Source: Mycobacterium colombiense CECT 3035
GTDB taxonomy: Bacteria; Actinomycetota; Actinomycetes; Mycobacteriales; Mycobacteriaceae
NCBI RefSeq assembly: GCF_002105755.1
Contig: NZ_CP020821.1
Span: 4,154,001 to 4,218,000, forward strand
Reading direction: 5' to 3'
DNA: 64,000 nucleotides
A model generated the notes under the pieces. It had not been told where the DNA came from. It did not search any database and saw nothing but the letters and a program-made list of their open reading frames with translations. Every line of letters starts with the position of its first letter. The stretch's first letter is position 1. Below, one piece after another: positions 44,334 to 52,147 of the stretch. A program made the translations under genes and the position numbers.

Positions 44334-45224
44334 ATTCGCGGTTCGACGTCAGCGCCGACCGCCCGCGTGCTCGATGTCGTCGAGCTGCTGGCGCGGTCTG
44401 GAAGCGCGCGGCTGCGCTTCTCCGATGTGGTGCGCGAGCTGGATCTCACCCAGGCGACCGCGCACGCGATCCTGAAGACGTTGTGCGACCGCGGGTGGGC
44501 CAGCCGTGATCCCGTCGCGAAGACGTTCGCGCTCGGGCCCGCGCTCGCCGTGGTGGCCGCCCGCATGGACACCGCCCGGCCACTCGCACATGCGGCGCGG
44601 TCCGCGGCCCTGCGGCTATCCCGGGAAGTCGGCTACGCCTGTTCGGTGGTCGAGAAGTTCGGTGATTCCTTGGTGGTCACCGCCTTTGAGGGCGAGCCGG
44701 CCACCCAGCCGTCGGGCATCCCGGGTGATCGCATCCCGTACGCGCCGCCCTTCGGCGTGGCGATGGCCGCCTGGGACACCGAGGAGGAACAACGCGGATG
44801 GATCCGGCGGGGTGCCGGTGACAACGCCGACCGCGCCCAGCGCCTGCAACAGGTGTTGGCGCACACGCGCGACCGGGGCTTCGACGTCGACTGGACGACG
44901 CCGGCGCTCGCGCAGGCGGTGCAGGTGGTCGGCACGCTGGACAGCACGGAGATGCCGACTCCGGTGCGCCACATCATGGACCAGTTGCTGGTCGAATTCA
45001 CCACGATCGGGTTTCTCTCCGACGACAACCCGGGCCGGCGCAAGCAACCCGTGGTGACCATCGCCGCTCCGGTTTTCGACGAACGGGGACGCGTTGCGCT
45101 GATGGTGGCCGTGCACCCGCTGTGCGCGCTGAGCGCGCGGCAGATCCGCGACATCGGGAGCCACCTGACCGACGAGACGGCCGCGCTCGGCGGATCGCGA
45201 CCGACGACCGATAACGCCGTGTAG
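44334..45224 (+). CDS. IclR-family regulator with probable ATT start
   Basis: Protein of about 296 residues: an N-terminal winged helix (ARVLDVVELLAR, then FSDVVRELDLTQATAHAILK) and a C-terminal IclR effector domain. The first canonical start in frame is a GTG at 44367, which would cut into helix 1 and has no ribosome site. An in-frame ATT at 44334 has AAGGAG 7 bases upstream and adds Arg-Gly-Ser-Thr-Ser-Ala-Pro-Thr-Ala-Arg, a typical IclR leader. It probably controls the divergent ADH operon and perhaps the MmgE/PrpD gene behind it. Confidence 0.85.
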   Translation: MRGSTSAPTARVLDVVELLARSGSARLRFSDVVRELDLTQATAHAILKTLCDRGWASRDPVAKTFALGPALAVVAARMDTARPLAHAARSAALRLSREVGYACSVVEKFGDSLVVTAFEGEPATQPSGIPGDRIPYAPPFGVAMAAWDTEEEQRGWIRRGAGDNADRAQRLQQVLAHTRDRGFDVDWTTPALAQAVQVVGTLDSTEMPTPVRHIMDQLLVEFTTIGFLSDDNPGRRKQPVVTIAAPVFDERGRVALMVAVHPLCALSARQIRDIGSHLTDETAALGGSRPTTDNAV

Positions 45225-45303
45225 CGGATCGCACACACGATCCAGGCCCGCGCGGCGGTCGTCGTCGGCGTGCGTCGGGGTAGCCTCGCCTGGGAGGCGA
45301 AAA

Positions 45304-46713
45304 GTGGTGGCACATAACTACGTTGTGGACGAGCTGGCCGAATTCGTCGTGGGCGCACGGCAGGCGGATCTGAGTGGGCAGCCGCGCGCACTGATGAAAC
45401 GCAACGTGCTCGACAGCCTGGCGTGCGCCGTCGGTTCGCTGGACGGGGAACTCGTCCCGACGATGCGTGACCACACCGCCGAGTTCGGTGGCGCGCCCAC
45501 GGCCACCCTGGTCGGCGGCGGGCGGGCTTCCGTCGACCAGGCGGCGTTCTTCAATGCGGTGCTGGTGCGCTATCCCGATCTGCTCGACACGTATCTGACC
45601 GTGGGCGGCCTGTGCCATCCCGCCGACAACCTCGGGGCCTTGCTGGCCGTGGCGGAGCACACCGGCGCGGGCGGGGCCGACTTCCTGCTGACGCTGGCGG
45701 TCGCCTACGAGATCCAATGCCGTTTCAGCGCACAGGTTCCCGTGATGGCGCGCGGGCTCAACCACGCGCTGCAGCTGTCGATGTCGGTCGCGGCGGGCAG
45801 CGCGAAGCTGCTGGGGCTCAGCGCCGAGCAGACCGCGAACGCCATCGCCGCCGCGGCCGCCGACAACGTCTCGCTGGCGACGGTCCATGCCGAACCGGTG
45901 TCGAACTGGAAGGGCATCTCGCCGGCGATCACCGGCATGCGCGCCGTGTACACGACGATGCTCGCCGCGCGCGGCATCACCGGGCCCAAGTCGCTGTTCG
46001 AGGGCCCACACGGGTTGGTGCAGCTGTTCGACCAACCCATCGATCTGCACACCGGTGATCGAAGCCTGCGCTGCGTGGAGCAGACCTACCTGAAGCAGTA
46101 CTGCTCACTCATCCACGGCCAGGTCGTGATCGACGCGGTCCTGGCCGTTCGGACCGAGAACGGCTTGCGCGGTGCGGATGTCGCTGGGGTGGTCCTCGAG
46201 GTGTTCCAGGGGGCGTACGACTTCGCCGGCGGCGGCGCCTACGGCGACAAAGCACATCCGATCACCAAAGAGCAGGCCGATTACAACCTCAAGTACCTGA
46301 CCGCCGTAGCCCTCCTCGACGGCGGTGTGGGCCCCGAACAGCTCGAGAACGAACGTGTGCTGCGCAGCGACGTCCAGGACCTGTTGACGCGCGTGGAGGT
46401 CAGGCCGGCCGACGATCTGACCGCCGGCTATCCGCAACGCACGGCGGCGCGCGTCCACGTGATCGCCGACGACGGCCGGGAATTCAGCCGCGAGCAGTCG
46501 GATTACGAGGGATCGCCCACCCGTCCGATGTCCTGGGAACGCGTCGTGGACAAGTTCGGCTGGCTCGCCGAACCCTTCTGCGACGAGCCGCTGCGCGACG
46601 ACATCGTCCGCGCGGTGGGGCGGCTGGATGAGATCGAGGTCGCCGAGCTCACCGGTCTCCTCGGGTCGGTGCCTCGGACCGCCCGGCGCGCGCGCAGCAG
46701 CCCACGCTTCTGA
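45304..46713 (+). CDS. MmgE/PrpD-family protein
   Basis: Protein of 469 residues of the 2-methylcitrate dehydratase-like family (ALMKRNVLDSLACAVGSLDG, ALNHALQLSMSVAAGSAKLL, the central NWKGISPAITGMRAVYTTML, and LEVFQGAYDF). Members dehydrate 2-methylcitrate, isomerise or act as cis-aconitate decarboxylases. Since no prpB or prpC lies nearby, another substrate is likely. GTG at 45304 follows GGGAGGCG. It is 79 bases after the IclR gene on the same strand. Confidence 0.9.
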   Translation: MVAHNYVVDELAEFVVGARQADLSGQPRALMKRNVLDSLACAVGSLDGELVPTMRDHTAEFGGAPTATLVGGGRASVDQAAFFNAVLVRYPDLLDTYLTVGGLCHPADNLGALLAVAEHTGAGGADFLLTLAVAYEIQCRFSAQVPVMARGLNHALQLSMSVAAGSAKLLGLSAEQTANAIAAAAADNVSLATVHAEPVSNWKGISPAITGMRAVYTTMLAARGITGPKSLFEGPHGLVQLFDQPIDLHTGDRSLRCVEQTYLKQYCSLIHGQVVIDAVLAVRTENGLRGADVAGVVLEVFQGAYDFAGGGAYGDKAHPITKEQADYNLKYLTAVALLDGGVGPEQLENERVLRSDVQDLLTRVEVRPADDLTAGYPQRTAARVHVIADDGREFSREQSDYEGSPTRPMSWERVVDKFGWLAEPFCDEPLRDDIVRAVGRLDEIEVAELTGLLGSVPRTARRARSSPRF

Positions 46714-46754
46714 CGCGCATCGTGCGCGCCCCCTTGCGTGGCCGACCGCCCGCC

Positions 46755-47534
46755 ATGAATGATCCGGCCATGGGGAAACAACACCGCCACAACCGGTGGG
46801 AGCTGGTCACCTGCGCCGTCGCCGGCCACGTCACCTATGCACCCGACGACAAGTCCCTCGCCGACCGGTTGAGCGGCAGGACCGGGCTGGGCGAAGTGTG
46901 GCGCTGCCTGCGGTGCGGCGAATTCACCGTCGGCGAGCCGCACGGCCGCGGCCGCGCCGAGGACGCTCCGATGATCATGCGCGGCAAGGCCTTACGGCAG
47001 GCCATCATCATCCGCATCCTGGCTGTGGAGCGATTGTTCCGGGCGGTGGTGATTGCGTTGGCGGCCTACGCGGTGTGGAAGTTCCGCGGCGCGCGTGGCG
47101 CGATCCAGGCCACCCTCGACCGCGACCTGCCGATCTTTCGGACCGCCGGCTTCAAGGTCGACCAGATGACCATCGTGCACGAACTGGAAAAGGCGTTGGC
47201 CGCCAAGCCTTCCACCCTGGCCCTGCTCACCCTGATGCTGGCCGGCTACGCCCTGCTCGAGGTGGTCGAGGGGGTGGGCCTGTGGTTGCTGAAGCGCTGG
47301 GGCGAATACTTCGCGGTGATCGCCACCTCGGTCTTCTTGCCGCTCGAGGTCCACGACCTGGCCAAGGGCATCACGATGACCCGGGTGGTGACCTTCAGCA
47401 TCAACGTCGCCGCGGTGATCTACCTGCTGGTCTCGAAACGACTGTTCGGGTTGCGCGGCGGACGCAAGGCCTACGACGAGGAACGGCGCGGCGAGCAGTT
47501 GCTCGACGTCGAGAAGGCCGCGGCGGCGAGCTGA
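46755..47534 (+). CDS. DUF2127-family membrane protein with N-terminal Cys motif
   Basis: Protein of about 259 residues. The N-terminal part (WELVTCAVAGHVTYAPDD, then WRCLRCGEFTVG) has a Cys-x2-Cys pair, and four hydrophobic segments follow (VVIALAAYAVW, LALLTLMLAGYALLEVV, YFAVIATSVFLPLEV, FSINVAAVIYLLV), as in DUF2127. The function of the family is not known to me. The start is uncertain: ATG 46755, ATG 46770 and GTG 46722 are possible, none with a good ribosome site. Confidence 0.82.
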   Translation: MNDPAMGKQHRHNRWELVTCAVAGHVTYAPDDKSLADRLSGRTGLGEVWRCLRCGEFTVGEPHGRGRAEDAPMIMRGKALRQAIIIRILAVERLFRAVVIALAAYAVWKFRGARGAIQATLDRDLPIFRTAGFKVDQMTIVHELEKALAAKPSTLALLTLMLAGYALLEVVEGVGLWLLKRWGEYFAVIATSVFLPLEVHDLAKGITMTRVVTFSINVAAVIYLLVSKRLFGLRGGRKAYDEERRGEQLLDVEKAAAAS

Positions 47535-47556
47535 CCCGCCCGCGGCGCGGCGACGG

Positions 47557-48171
47557 TCAGGCCCGCGCGTCCTTGGGGTGGATGAACACGCCCTCGGCCT
47601 CCACCGTGACGCCGTCCTCGTCGGCCAGGTGGCCGACCGCGAAGATCTTGACACCATCGACGCGGTCGACGCGGGCCTCCGCCCGCAGGCGCCGGCCCAG
47701 CGCCGTGGGACGCCGGTACCGCAAGGTCAGGGTGCCGGTGTAGGCGGGCTTGTCGGGCTGGTGGGCCGTCGCGCCGAGCACGTGATCGAGCACCAGGGCG
47801 CACACCCCGCCGTGAACGGTGCCCGGCGGCCCCTCGTAGGCGGCGCCCAGCACGAACTCCGACCACACCAGGCCGTCGGGATCGTGATGGATGACCAGTG
47901 GCGGCGCGACCGGGTTCCGCAGGCCCACCACGGCGTTGCCCCACGCGACGGTCTGGCCGTCGGGGGCTCGGTGCACACCGAACGGCCCGGGCAGCAGGGC
48001 ATCGCTCAATTCGTCGGCCGCGCTGTCGATTCTGGCTATCGCCGCCGCCACGGCCGTCGGCCCGGCCTCGGTGCGGATGCTGATGTCGAGGAGCCGGCGG
48101 ACCGACTCGGCCAGCGGCGCGTACACCGACTCGAGCTGGCTGAAATCGATGCAGGGCGTCTGGTCGTGCAT
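47557..48171 (-). CDS. hot-dog-fold thioesterase (PaaI-like)
   Basis: Protein of 204 residues. The hot-dog domain is in the C-terminal half (YEGPPGTVHGGVCALVLDH, then YTGTLTLRYRRPTALG); the HGG motif is the PaaI/4HBT active-site segment. It probably hydrolyses an acyl-CoA. The N-terminal 75 residues form a helical extension. ATG at 48171. It is convergent with the DUF2127 gene and divergent from the 3-alpha-HSD-like SDR. Confidence 0.88.
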   Translation of the reverse strand: MHDQTPCIDFSQLESVYAPLAESVRRLLDISIRTEAGPTAVAAAIARIDSAADELSDALLPGPFGVHRAPDGQTVAWGNAVVGLRNPVAPPLVIHHDPDGLVWSEFVLGAAYEGPPGTVHGGVCALVLDHVLGATAHQPDKPAYTGTLTLRYRRPTALGRRLRAEARVDRVDGVKIFAVGHLADEDGVTVEAEGVFIHPKDARA

Positions 48172-48262
48172 CCTGGCAACTTAGCAGTGTGACCACTGGG
48201 TGGGCCGAGCCCGTCGGAGCGGCCCGTCGCCCGGGCATACTGCCCTGAGAACGGAGGAGTCA

Positions 48263-49108
48263 ATGGGGACCTATGCCATTACCGGGTCGGCATCCGGGAT
48301 GGGCCGCGAGACCGCCCGGCGTCTTCGGGACAACGGGCACAGCATCATCGGCGTCGACATCAAGGACGCCGACGTGGTCGCCGACTTGTCGACGCCCGAT
48401 GGGCGCACGGCGGCCGCGGGCCGCGTCCTCGAGCTCTCGGGTAACAGGCTCGACGGTGCCGTCCTGGCGGCCGGCCTGGGCCCCAGTCCGGGCCGCGATC
48501 GCATCCGCAAGATCGCCGCGGTGAATTACTTCGGGGTCGTCGAACTGCTCGTCGCCTGGCGTGCCGCGCTGGCCGCCGCGGACCGCGCGAAAGTCGTTGT
48601 CATCGGCAGTAATTCGACCACCACCATACCCGCGGTGCCGCGCCGCGCGGTCAAAGCGTTGCTTGCCCACGATGCCGACAAAGCGGTGCGCACGGTGCGG
48701 TTGTTGGGGCCGGCGGCGCCCTCGATGATGTACGGGGCGTCCAAGATCGCGGTCAGCCGTTGGGTGCGCCGGCACGCGGTGCTTCCGGAGTGGGCCGGGG
48801 CGGGCGTGCGATTGAACGCGCTGTCGCCCGGCGCGATCATGACACCGCTTCTGCAGGAGCAGTTGTCGGATCCGCGGCAGGCCAAGGCCGTACGGTCCTT
48901 CCCCGTCCCGGTGGGCGGCTTCGGTGACGCAGGGCACATGGCGGACTGGATGTGCTTCATGCTGTCCGACGCCGCCGATTTCCTGTGCGGCAGTGTAGTA
49001 TTCGTGGACGGCGGTACCGACGCTTATTTCCGTCCCGATGACTGGCCGAAGGCGTTACCGGCACACCGATTGCCCGGTTATCTGCGCAGGTTCAAGGGTT
49101 TTCACTAG
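48263..49108 (+). CDS. SDR resembling 3-alpha-hydroxysteroid dehydrogenase/carbonyl reductase
   Basis: Protein of 281 residues. The segment IIGVDIKDADVVADLSTPDG and LAAGLGPSPG closely follow the pattern of 3-alpha-HSD/carbonyl reductase of Comamonas testosteroni, as I remember it. Catalytic GSNS and YGASK are separated by an insertion of about 40 residues (VKALLAHDADKAVRTVRLL), also as in that enzyme. ATG at 48263 has GGAGGAG upstream. A steroid or bulky carbonyl substrate is likely. Gap 49109-49264 follows and contains only imperfect hairpins. Confidence 0.88.
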   Translation: MGTYAITGSASGMGRETARRLRDNGHSIIGVDIKDADVVADLSTPDGRTAAAGRVLELSGNRLDGAVLAAGLGPSPGRDRIRKIAAVNYFGVVELLVAWRAALAAADRAKVVVIGSNSTTTIPAVPRRAVKALLAHDADKAVRTVRLLGPAAPSMMYGASKIAVSRWVRRHAVLPEWAGAGVRLNALSPGAIMTPLLQEQLSDPRQAKAVRSFPVPVGGFGDAGHMADWMCFMLSDAADFLCGSVVFVDGGTDAYFRPDDWPKALPAHRLPGYLRRFKGFH

Positions 49109-49264
49109 ACGCACTGTTGCGTTGCTTTCGTTGCGCCGCGGATGTGCCGTACACCACAAAGCGGCTTTTCGTGGCGTTTACCGCGGCGCGGCGCCCCCGT
49201 AAAACGGCTGGGGTGCAATTGAATGAGTCGGCGCGTAAATGCCGAAAGAACAAAGGAAAACATC

Positions 49265-49429
49265 GTGGCAACACTTCCGGCCTGGGTTGGCCAGGCTCCC
49301 GCCACTTTCGACGTGGTCGCGCCTCTGAAGACGCGGGCCTTCGATGTAGTACACGCGGTGTTCAGAAGCGGGCGGCGACCGGTGAACCCGGGTCCGCGCC
49401 TGATGCCCAAGGGCGCCGAACGCTGCTGA
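49265..49429 (+). CDS. small hypothetical protein
   Basis: An open frame of 54 codons from GTG at 49265 with AAAGGA 8 bases upstream, ending 18 bases before the methyltransferase start. The product is short and basic (LKTRAFDVVHAVFR). No family is recognised. The ribosome site and position suggest a real gene, but coding evidence is thin. Confidence 0.4.
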   Translation: MATLPAWVGQAPATFDVVAPLKTRAFDVVHAVFRSGRRPVNPGPRLMPKGAERC

Positions 49430-49447
49430 GGTACGACTGGGCCGACG

Positions 49448-50059
49448 GTGGCTGACTACGCGAAGCACGAGGACTACTGGAACCACAACACCGCCTATCA
49501 CCCCTGGCTGGTCGACCTCGCGTCCCGGCACCGCGGTGACGTCCTGGACGTCGGATGCGGGGAGGGGTTGCTGGCCGCGCGGCTAGCCGCGGTGTCACGC
49601 AGCGTCGTGGGGATCGACGCCGACGCGGCAGCGGTGCTGCGCGCCTCCCAGCGACTGCGGGCGCTTGGGAACGCCTCGGTGGAACGGCGGCGCTTCGAGG
49701 ATCTCCAGCAGGCCGAGCGTGCGTTCGATCTCATCACCTTCGTCGCCAGCCTGCACCATCTGCCGCTGCGCGACACGCTGTGGAAGGCACGCCACATGCT
49801 GCGCCCCGCGGGGGAATTGGCGGTGGTCGGGTTGTCCGCCAACACGAGTGTCGCCGACTGGGTGTGGGCCGGCCTGTGTTTGCCGGCGGTGCGCGTCGGG
49901 TCGAGGCTGCACCGGGAGACCCGCAACATCGGCGTCGCCGTTGCCGATCCCCGCGAGAGCCTGGCCGAGATCCGGCGGACAGCCGAAGACGTCCTACCGG
50001 GTGCCCGCATCCGGCGGGGGCTCTACTACCGGTACCGCCTGCTCTGGCGAAACGGCTGA
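49448..50059 (+). CDS. class I SAM-dependent methyltransferase
   Basis: Protein of 203 residues: SAM motif I VLDVGCGEGLLAARLA, acidic VVGIDAD (motif II), then DLITFVASLHHLP and MLRPAGELAVVG. It belongs to the Methyltransf_11/12 group; the substrate is not evident. GTG at 49448. Its last 66 bases overlap the convergent CGNR gene. Confidence 0.88.
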   Translation: MADYAKHEDYWNHNTAYHPWLVDLASRHRGDVLDVGCGEGLLAARLAAVSRSVVGIDADAAAVLRASQRLRALGNASVERRRFEDLQQAERAFDLITFVASLHHLPLRDTLWKARHMLRPAGELAVVGLSANTSVADWVWAGLCLPAVRVGSRLHRETRNIGVAVADPRESLAEIRRTAEDVLPGARIRRGLYYRYRLLWRNG

Positions 50060-50647
50060 GGCCTGCGCGCGAGCGCGTTCGCGCCGCCGGGCCCGGGACG
50101 CCCGCAGATTGACGGCGTTGCCGCAGGTTTTGACGTCGTGCCAGACCCCGCTGTTGTTTTTCGAGCGGTCGTAGAACGTCGACCCGCACCGGTGGTTGTG
50201 GCAACGCTTGATTCGCCGCCACGTGCCGGCGTGCTGGCTCAACAGGATCTCGCCCCACAGCGCCGACGCCAGCCAGCGCCAGCCGCCGCCGGCGGGATCC
50301 AGCCGCACCTCGCCGGCCGCGGACAGCGCGAACGAGGCCGCAACGCCGCCGGGACCGCGCCCGCCGGTTGGTTCGCCGTCCACCAGCCGCTCGACGATGG
50401 CCCGCACGGCGCGAAGTTTGACCAGGTCCGCGTCGCCCAGCTCCGGTGGTGGCAGGTCCGCGCCGCGCGCCGCCGACCAGGCCCGCACCGCGCCCGCCGC
50501 CCAGTCGCCGGCCAGCTTCGGGTCGGCCAACAGGTCCGGCCCGTACCCGCCGATGGCCCTCGTGTTCAGGAAGTCCTGCACCAGGGCCAGGCCGCCGGGC
50601 GCTGGGGCGCACCCGTATCGCTGTGACGCAACCCACGACGATGACAT
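49994..50647 (-). CDS. CGNR zinc-finger (ABATE-domain) regulator
   Basis: Protein of 217 residues. An N-terminal ABATE (putative stress-induced regulator) domain is followed by the CGNR finger: KRCHNHRCGSTFYDRSKNNS, then HDVKTCGNAVNLRASRARRR. The basic tail fits DNA binding. ATG at 50647 is chosen: TAGTAT (-10) ends 6 bases before it, predicting a leaderless transcript; a TTG at 50653 is in frame. A 31-base palindrome overlaps start and -10, so it should repress itself. Divergent from an SDR whose promoter carries a second copy. Confidence 0.9.
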   Translation of the reverse strand: MSSSWVASQRYGCAPAPGGLALVQDFLNTRAIGGYGPDLLADPKLAGDWAAGAVRAWSAARGADLPPPELGDADLVKLRAVRAIVERLVDGEPTGGRGPGGVAASFALSAAGEVRLDPAGGGWRWLASALWGEILLSQHAGTWRRIKRCHNHRCGSTFYDRSKNNSGVWHDVKTCGNAVNLRASRARRRERARAQASAVSPEQAVPVVEPPPDAGTR

Positions 50648-50672
50648 AGACAAATACTAATTGACTATGTCA
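50642..50672. promoter_or_regulatory. operator P1 of the CGNR/SDR divergent pair
   Basis: A 31-base palindrome. The left arm is TGACATAGACAA and the right arm TTGACTATGTCA, matching at 11 of 12 pairs. It covers the CGNR start codon and its -10 (TAGTAT on the minus strand, 50659-50654). The half-site TGAC-N-TA-R-N-CAA is shared with P2. Confidence 0.75.
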
Positions 50673-50688
50673 CGCAGTTCAACTAGCT

Positions 50689-50719
50689 TGACGTAAGCAA
50701 AGTAATTTTGCCTAAGTCA
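50689..50719. promoter_or_regulatory. operator P2 of the CGNR/SDR divergent pair
   Basis: A second palindrome of exactly 31 bases. The left arm is TGACGTAAGCAAA and the right arm TTTGCCTAAGTCA, with two mismatches. It ends 1 base before the AGGAG ribosome site of the SDR and contains a TAATTT -10-like element at its centre. Centre-to-centre distance from P1 is 47 bases. Confidence 0.75.
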
Positions 50720-50732
50720 AAGGAGCAGGATC

Positions 50733-51428
50733 ATGGTCAACGTCAAGGGGTCGACGGTGGTGGTCACCGGTGGGCAGCGCGGGCTCGGCAAGGCCATCGT
50801 GGCGGAGTTGTTGGAACGCGGCGCGGCCAAGGTGTACGCCACCGCGCGGGCGCCACAGCCCAGTCAGGACCCGCGTGTGGTCAGCATCGAATTGGAGGTC
50901 ACCGACCCGGCTTCGGTCGCAGCGCTGGCGGCCAGGGCGTCGGACGCCGACATCGTCATCAACAACGCCGGCGTGCTCGGCGCCCGGAGCCTGCTCGCCA
51001 GCGACATCGACGAGGTCCGGGCGGTCTTCGAGACGAACTACTTCGGCGCGCTGCGCGTGGCCAAGGCGTTCGCCCCCATCCTGGCCGACAACGGCGGCGG
51101 GGCACTGGTCGACGTCGCCTCCATCCTGTCCTGGATGCCCGGGTCCGGCGGGTACGGCGACTCCAAGGCCGCGCTGTGGTCGACGACGAATTCGCTGCGG
51201 CTCGAGCTCGAGAAGCAGGGCACCCTGGTGGTCGCCGCGCACCTCAGCTTCACCGACACCGAGATGACCACCGGCTTCGACGCGCCCAAGAACGACCCGC
51301 GGCAGGTGGCGCGCGCGATCGTCGACGGCATCGAGGCGGGCGACACCGAGGTGCTGGCCGACGACGACACCCGCTACGTCAAGGCCGCGCTGTCCGGGCC
51401 CGTCGAGGCGCTGCCCAGGATGGGGTGA
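50733..51428 (+). CDS. SDR-family oxidoreductase controlled by the CGNR operator pair
   Basis: Protein of 231 residues: VVTGGQRGLGKAI, NNAGVLG, ASILSW and catalytic YGDSK. A short SDR resembling bacterial carbonyl or quinone-type reductases. ATG at 50733 has AGGAG 7 bases upstream, directly beside operator P2. Being the only other gene at this promoter, it is probably the defence or detoxification effector controlled by the CGNR regulator. Confidence 0.92.
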   Translation: MVNVKGSTVVVTGGQRGLGKAIVAELLERGAAKVYATARAPQPSQDPRVVSIELEVTDPASVAALAARASDADIVINNAGVLGARSLLASDIDEVRAVFETNYFGALRVAKAFAPILADNGGGALVDVASILSWMPGSGGYGDSKAALWSTTNSLRLELEKQGTLVVAAHLSFTDTEMTTGFDAPKNDPRQVARAIVDGIEAGDTEVLADDDTRYVKAALSGPVEALPRMG

Positions 51429-51444
51429 GCGGCGGGAGCTTGAA

Positions 51445-51551
51445 GGTCTGTCCGAAGGCAGAACCCGTGGTGTGACGGTGGGTCAAGCAGGCCCTTGCGG
51501 TGGCTCACTTGGTCGGAGCCCGGACTAGGCTCTCTGCGCTTCGGACAGACC
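51445..51551. repeat. 107-base segment bounded by a 13-base perfect inverted repeat
   Basis: GGTCTGTCCGAAG (51445-51457) recurs inverted as CTTCGGACAGACC (51539-51551), and pairing continues inward through GCAGA/TCTGC with a one-base bulge. It occupies the 248-base gap between SDR and SRPBCC genes, which holds no credible gene. It may be an RNA structure, a terminator-like element or a miniature repeat. Confidence 0.5.
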
Positions 51552-51676
51552 ACCGGGTTGCCCCGGCGCGTCCACCGTCGCACGCGGGCGCCGGGCGCGG
51601 CGATGGCCAAAGGTCCTCAACGGCCCGGCCCAAAGTCACCAGCGCAGCCAGCGGCCCGGCGTGTTTGGATAGCACC

Positions 51677-52135
51677 ATGTCCGATACGGAACTCGAACGC
51701 GTCGTGAGTGCCACCCGTGTGATGTCGGCCAACGCCGCCCGGATTTTCGAACTGATCGCCGACCCGTCGCGCCAGCCGAGCTGGGACGGCAACAACAACC
51801 TGGCGTCGTCCGCCGCCGGCCAGCGCGTTCACCGGGTCGGCGACGTCTTCAAGACCACGCTGACCAATGGGGCAGTGCGGGAGAACCACGTCACCGAATT
51901 CGTCGAGGGTAGCAAGATCGCTTGGCGCCCAGCCGAACCCAACAAGCAGCCGCCGGGCCACCTGTGGCGCTGGGAGCTCAGCCCGGTCAACGCCGAGCTC
52001 ACCACGGTGACCCACACCTACGACTGGACCGAGCTGGCCGACCCCACCCGCCTCGAGCGAGCCCGCGCGACGACGGCCGACATGTTGCGCGAGTCGATGG
52101 ACCGGCTCGCCCTGCTCGCGCAGTCGCCGGACTGA
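51677..52135 (+). CDS. SRPBCC family protein
   Basis: Protein of 152 residues with the helix-grip pattern: SATRVMSANAARIFELIADP at the N-terminus, FKTTLTNGAVRENHVTEFVE and WRWELSPVNAELTTVTHTYD. It is the same general family as 29314-29784 but not a close copy. It probably binds or carries a hydrophobic ligand. ATG at 51677 lies after the inverted-repeat segment. Confidence 0.88.
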   Translation: MSDTELERVVSATRVMSANAARIFELIADPSRQPSWDGNNNLASSAAGQRVHRVGDVFKTTLTNGAVRENHVTEFVEGSKIAWRPAEPNKQPPGHLWRWELSPVNAELTTVTHTYDWTELADPTRLERARATTADMLRESMDRLALLAQSPD

Positions 52136-52147
52136 GGTGGGCCGACG

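Noticed and set aside
51374..51610. A 78-codon minus-strand frame in the gap after the CGNR-linked SDR
   Set aside because: It spans the inverted repeat and the end of the SDR gene, and has no ribosome site or recognisable sequence.
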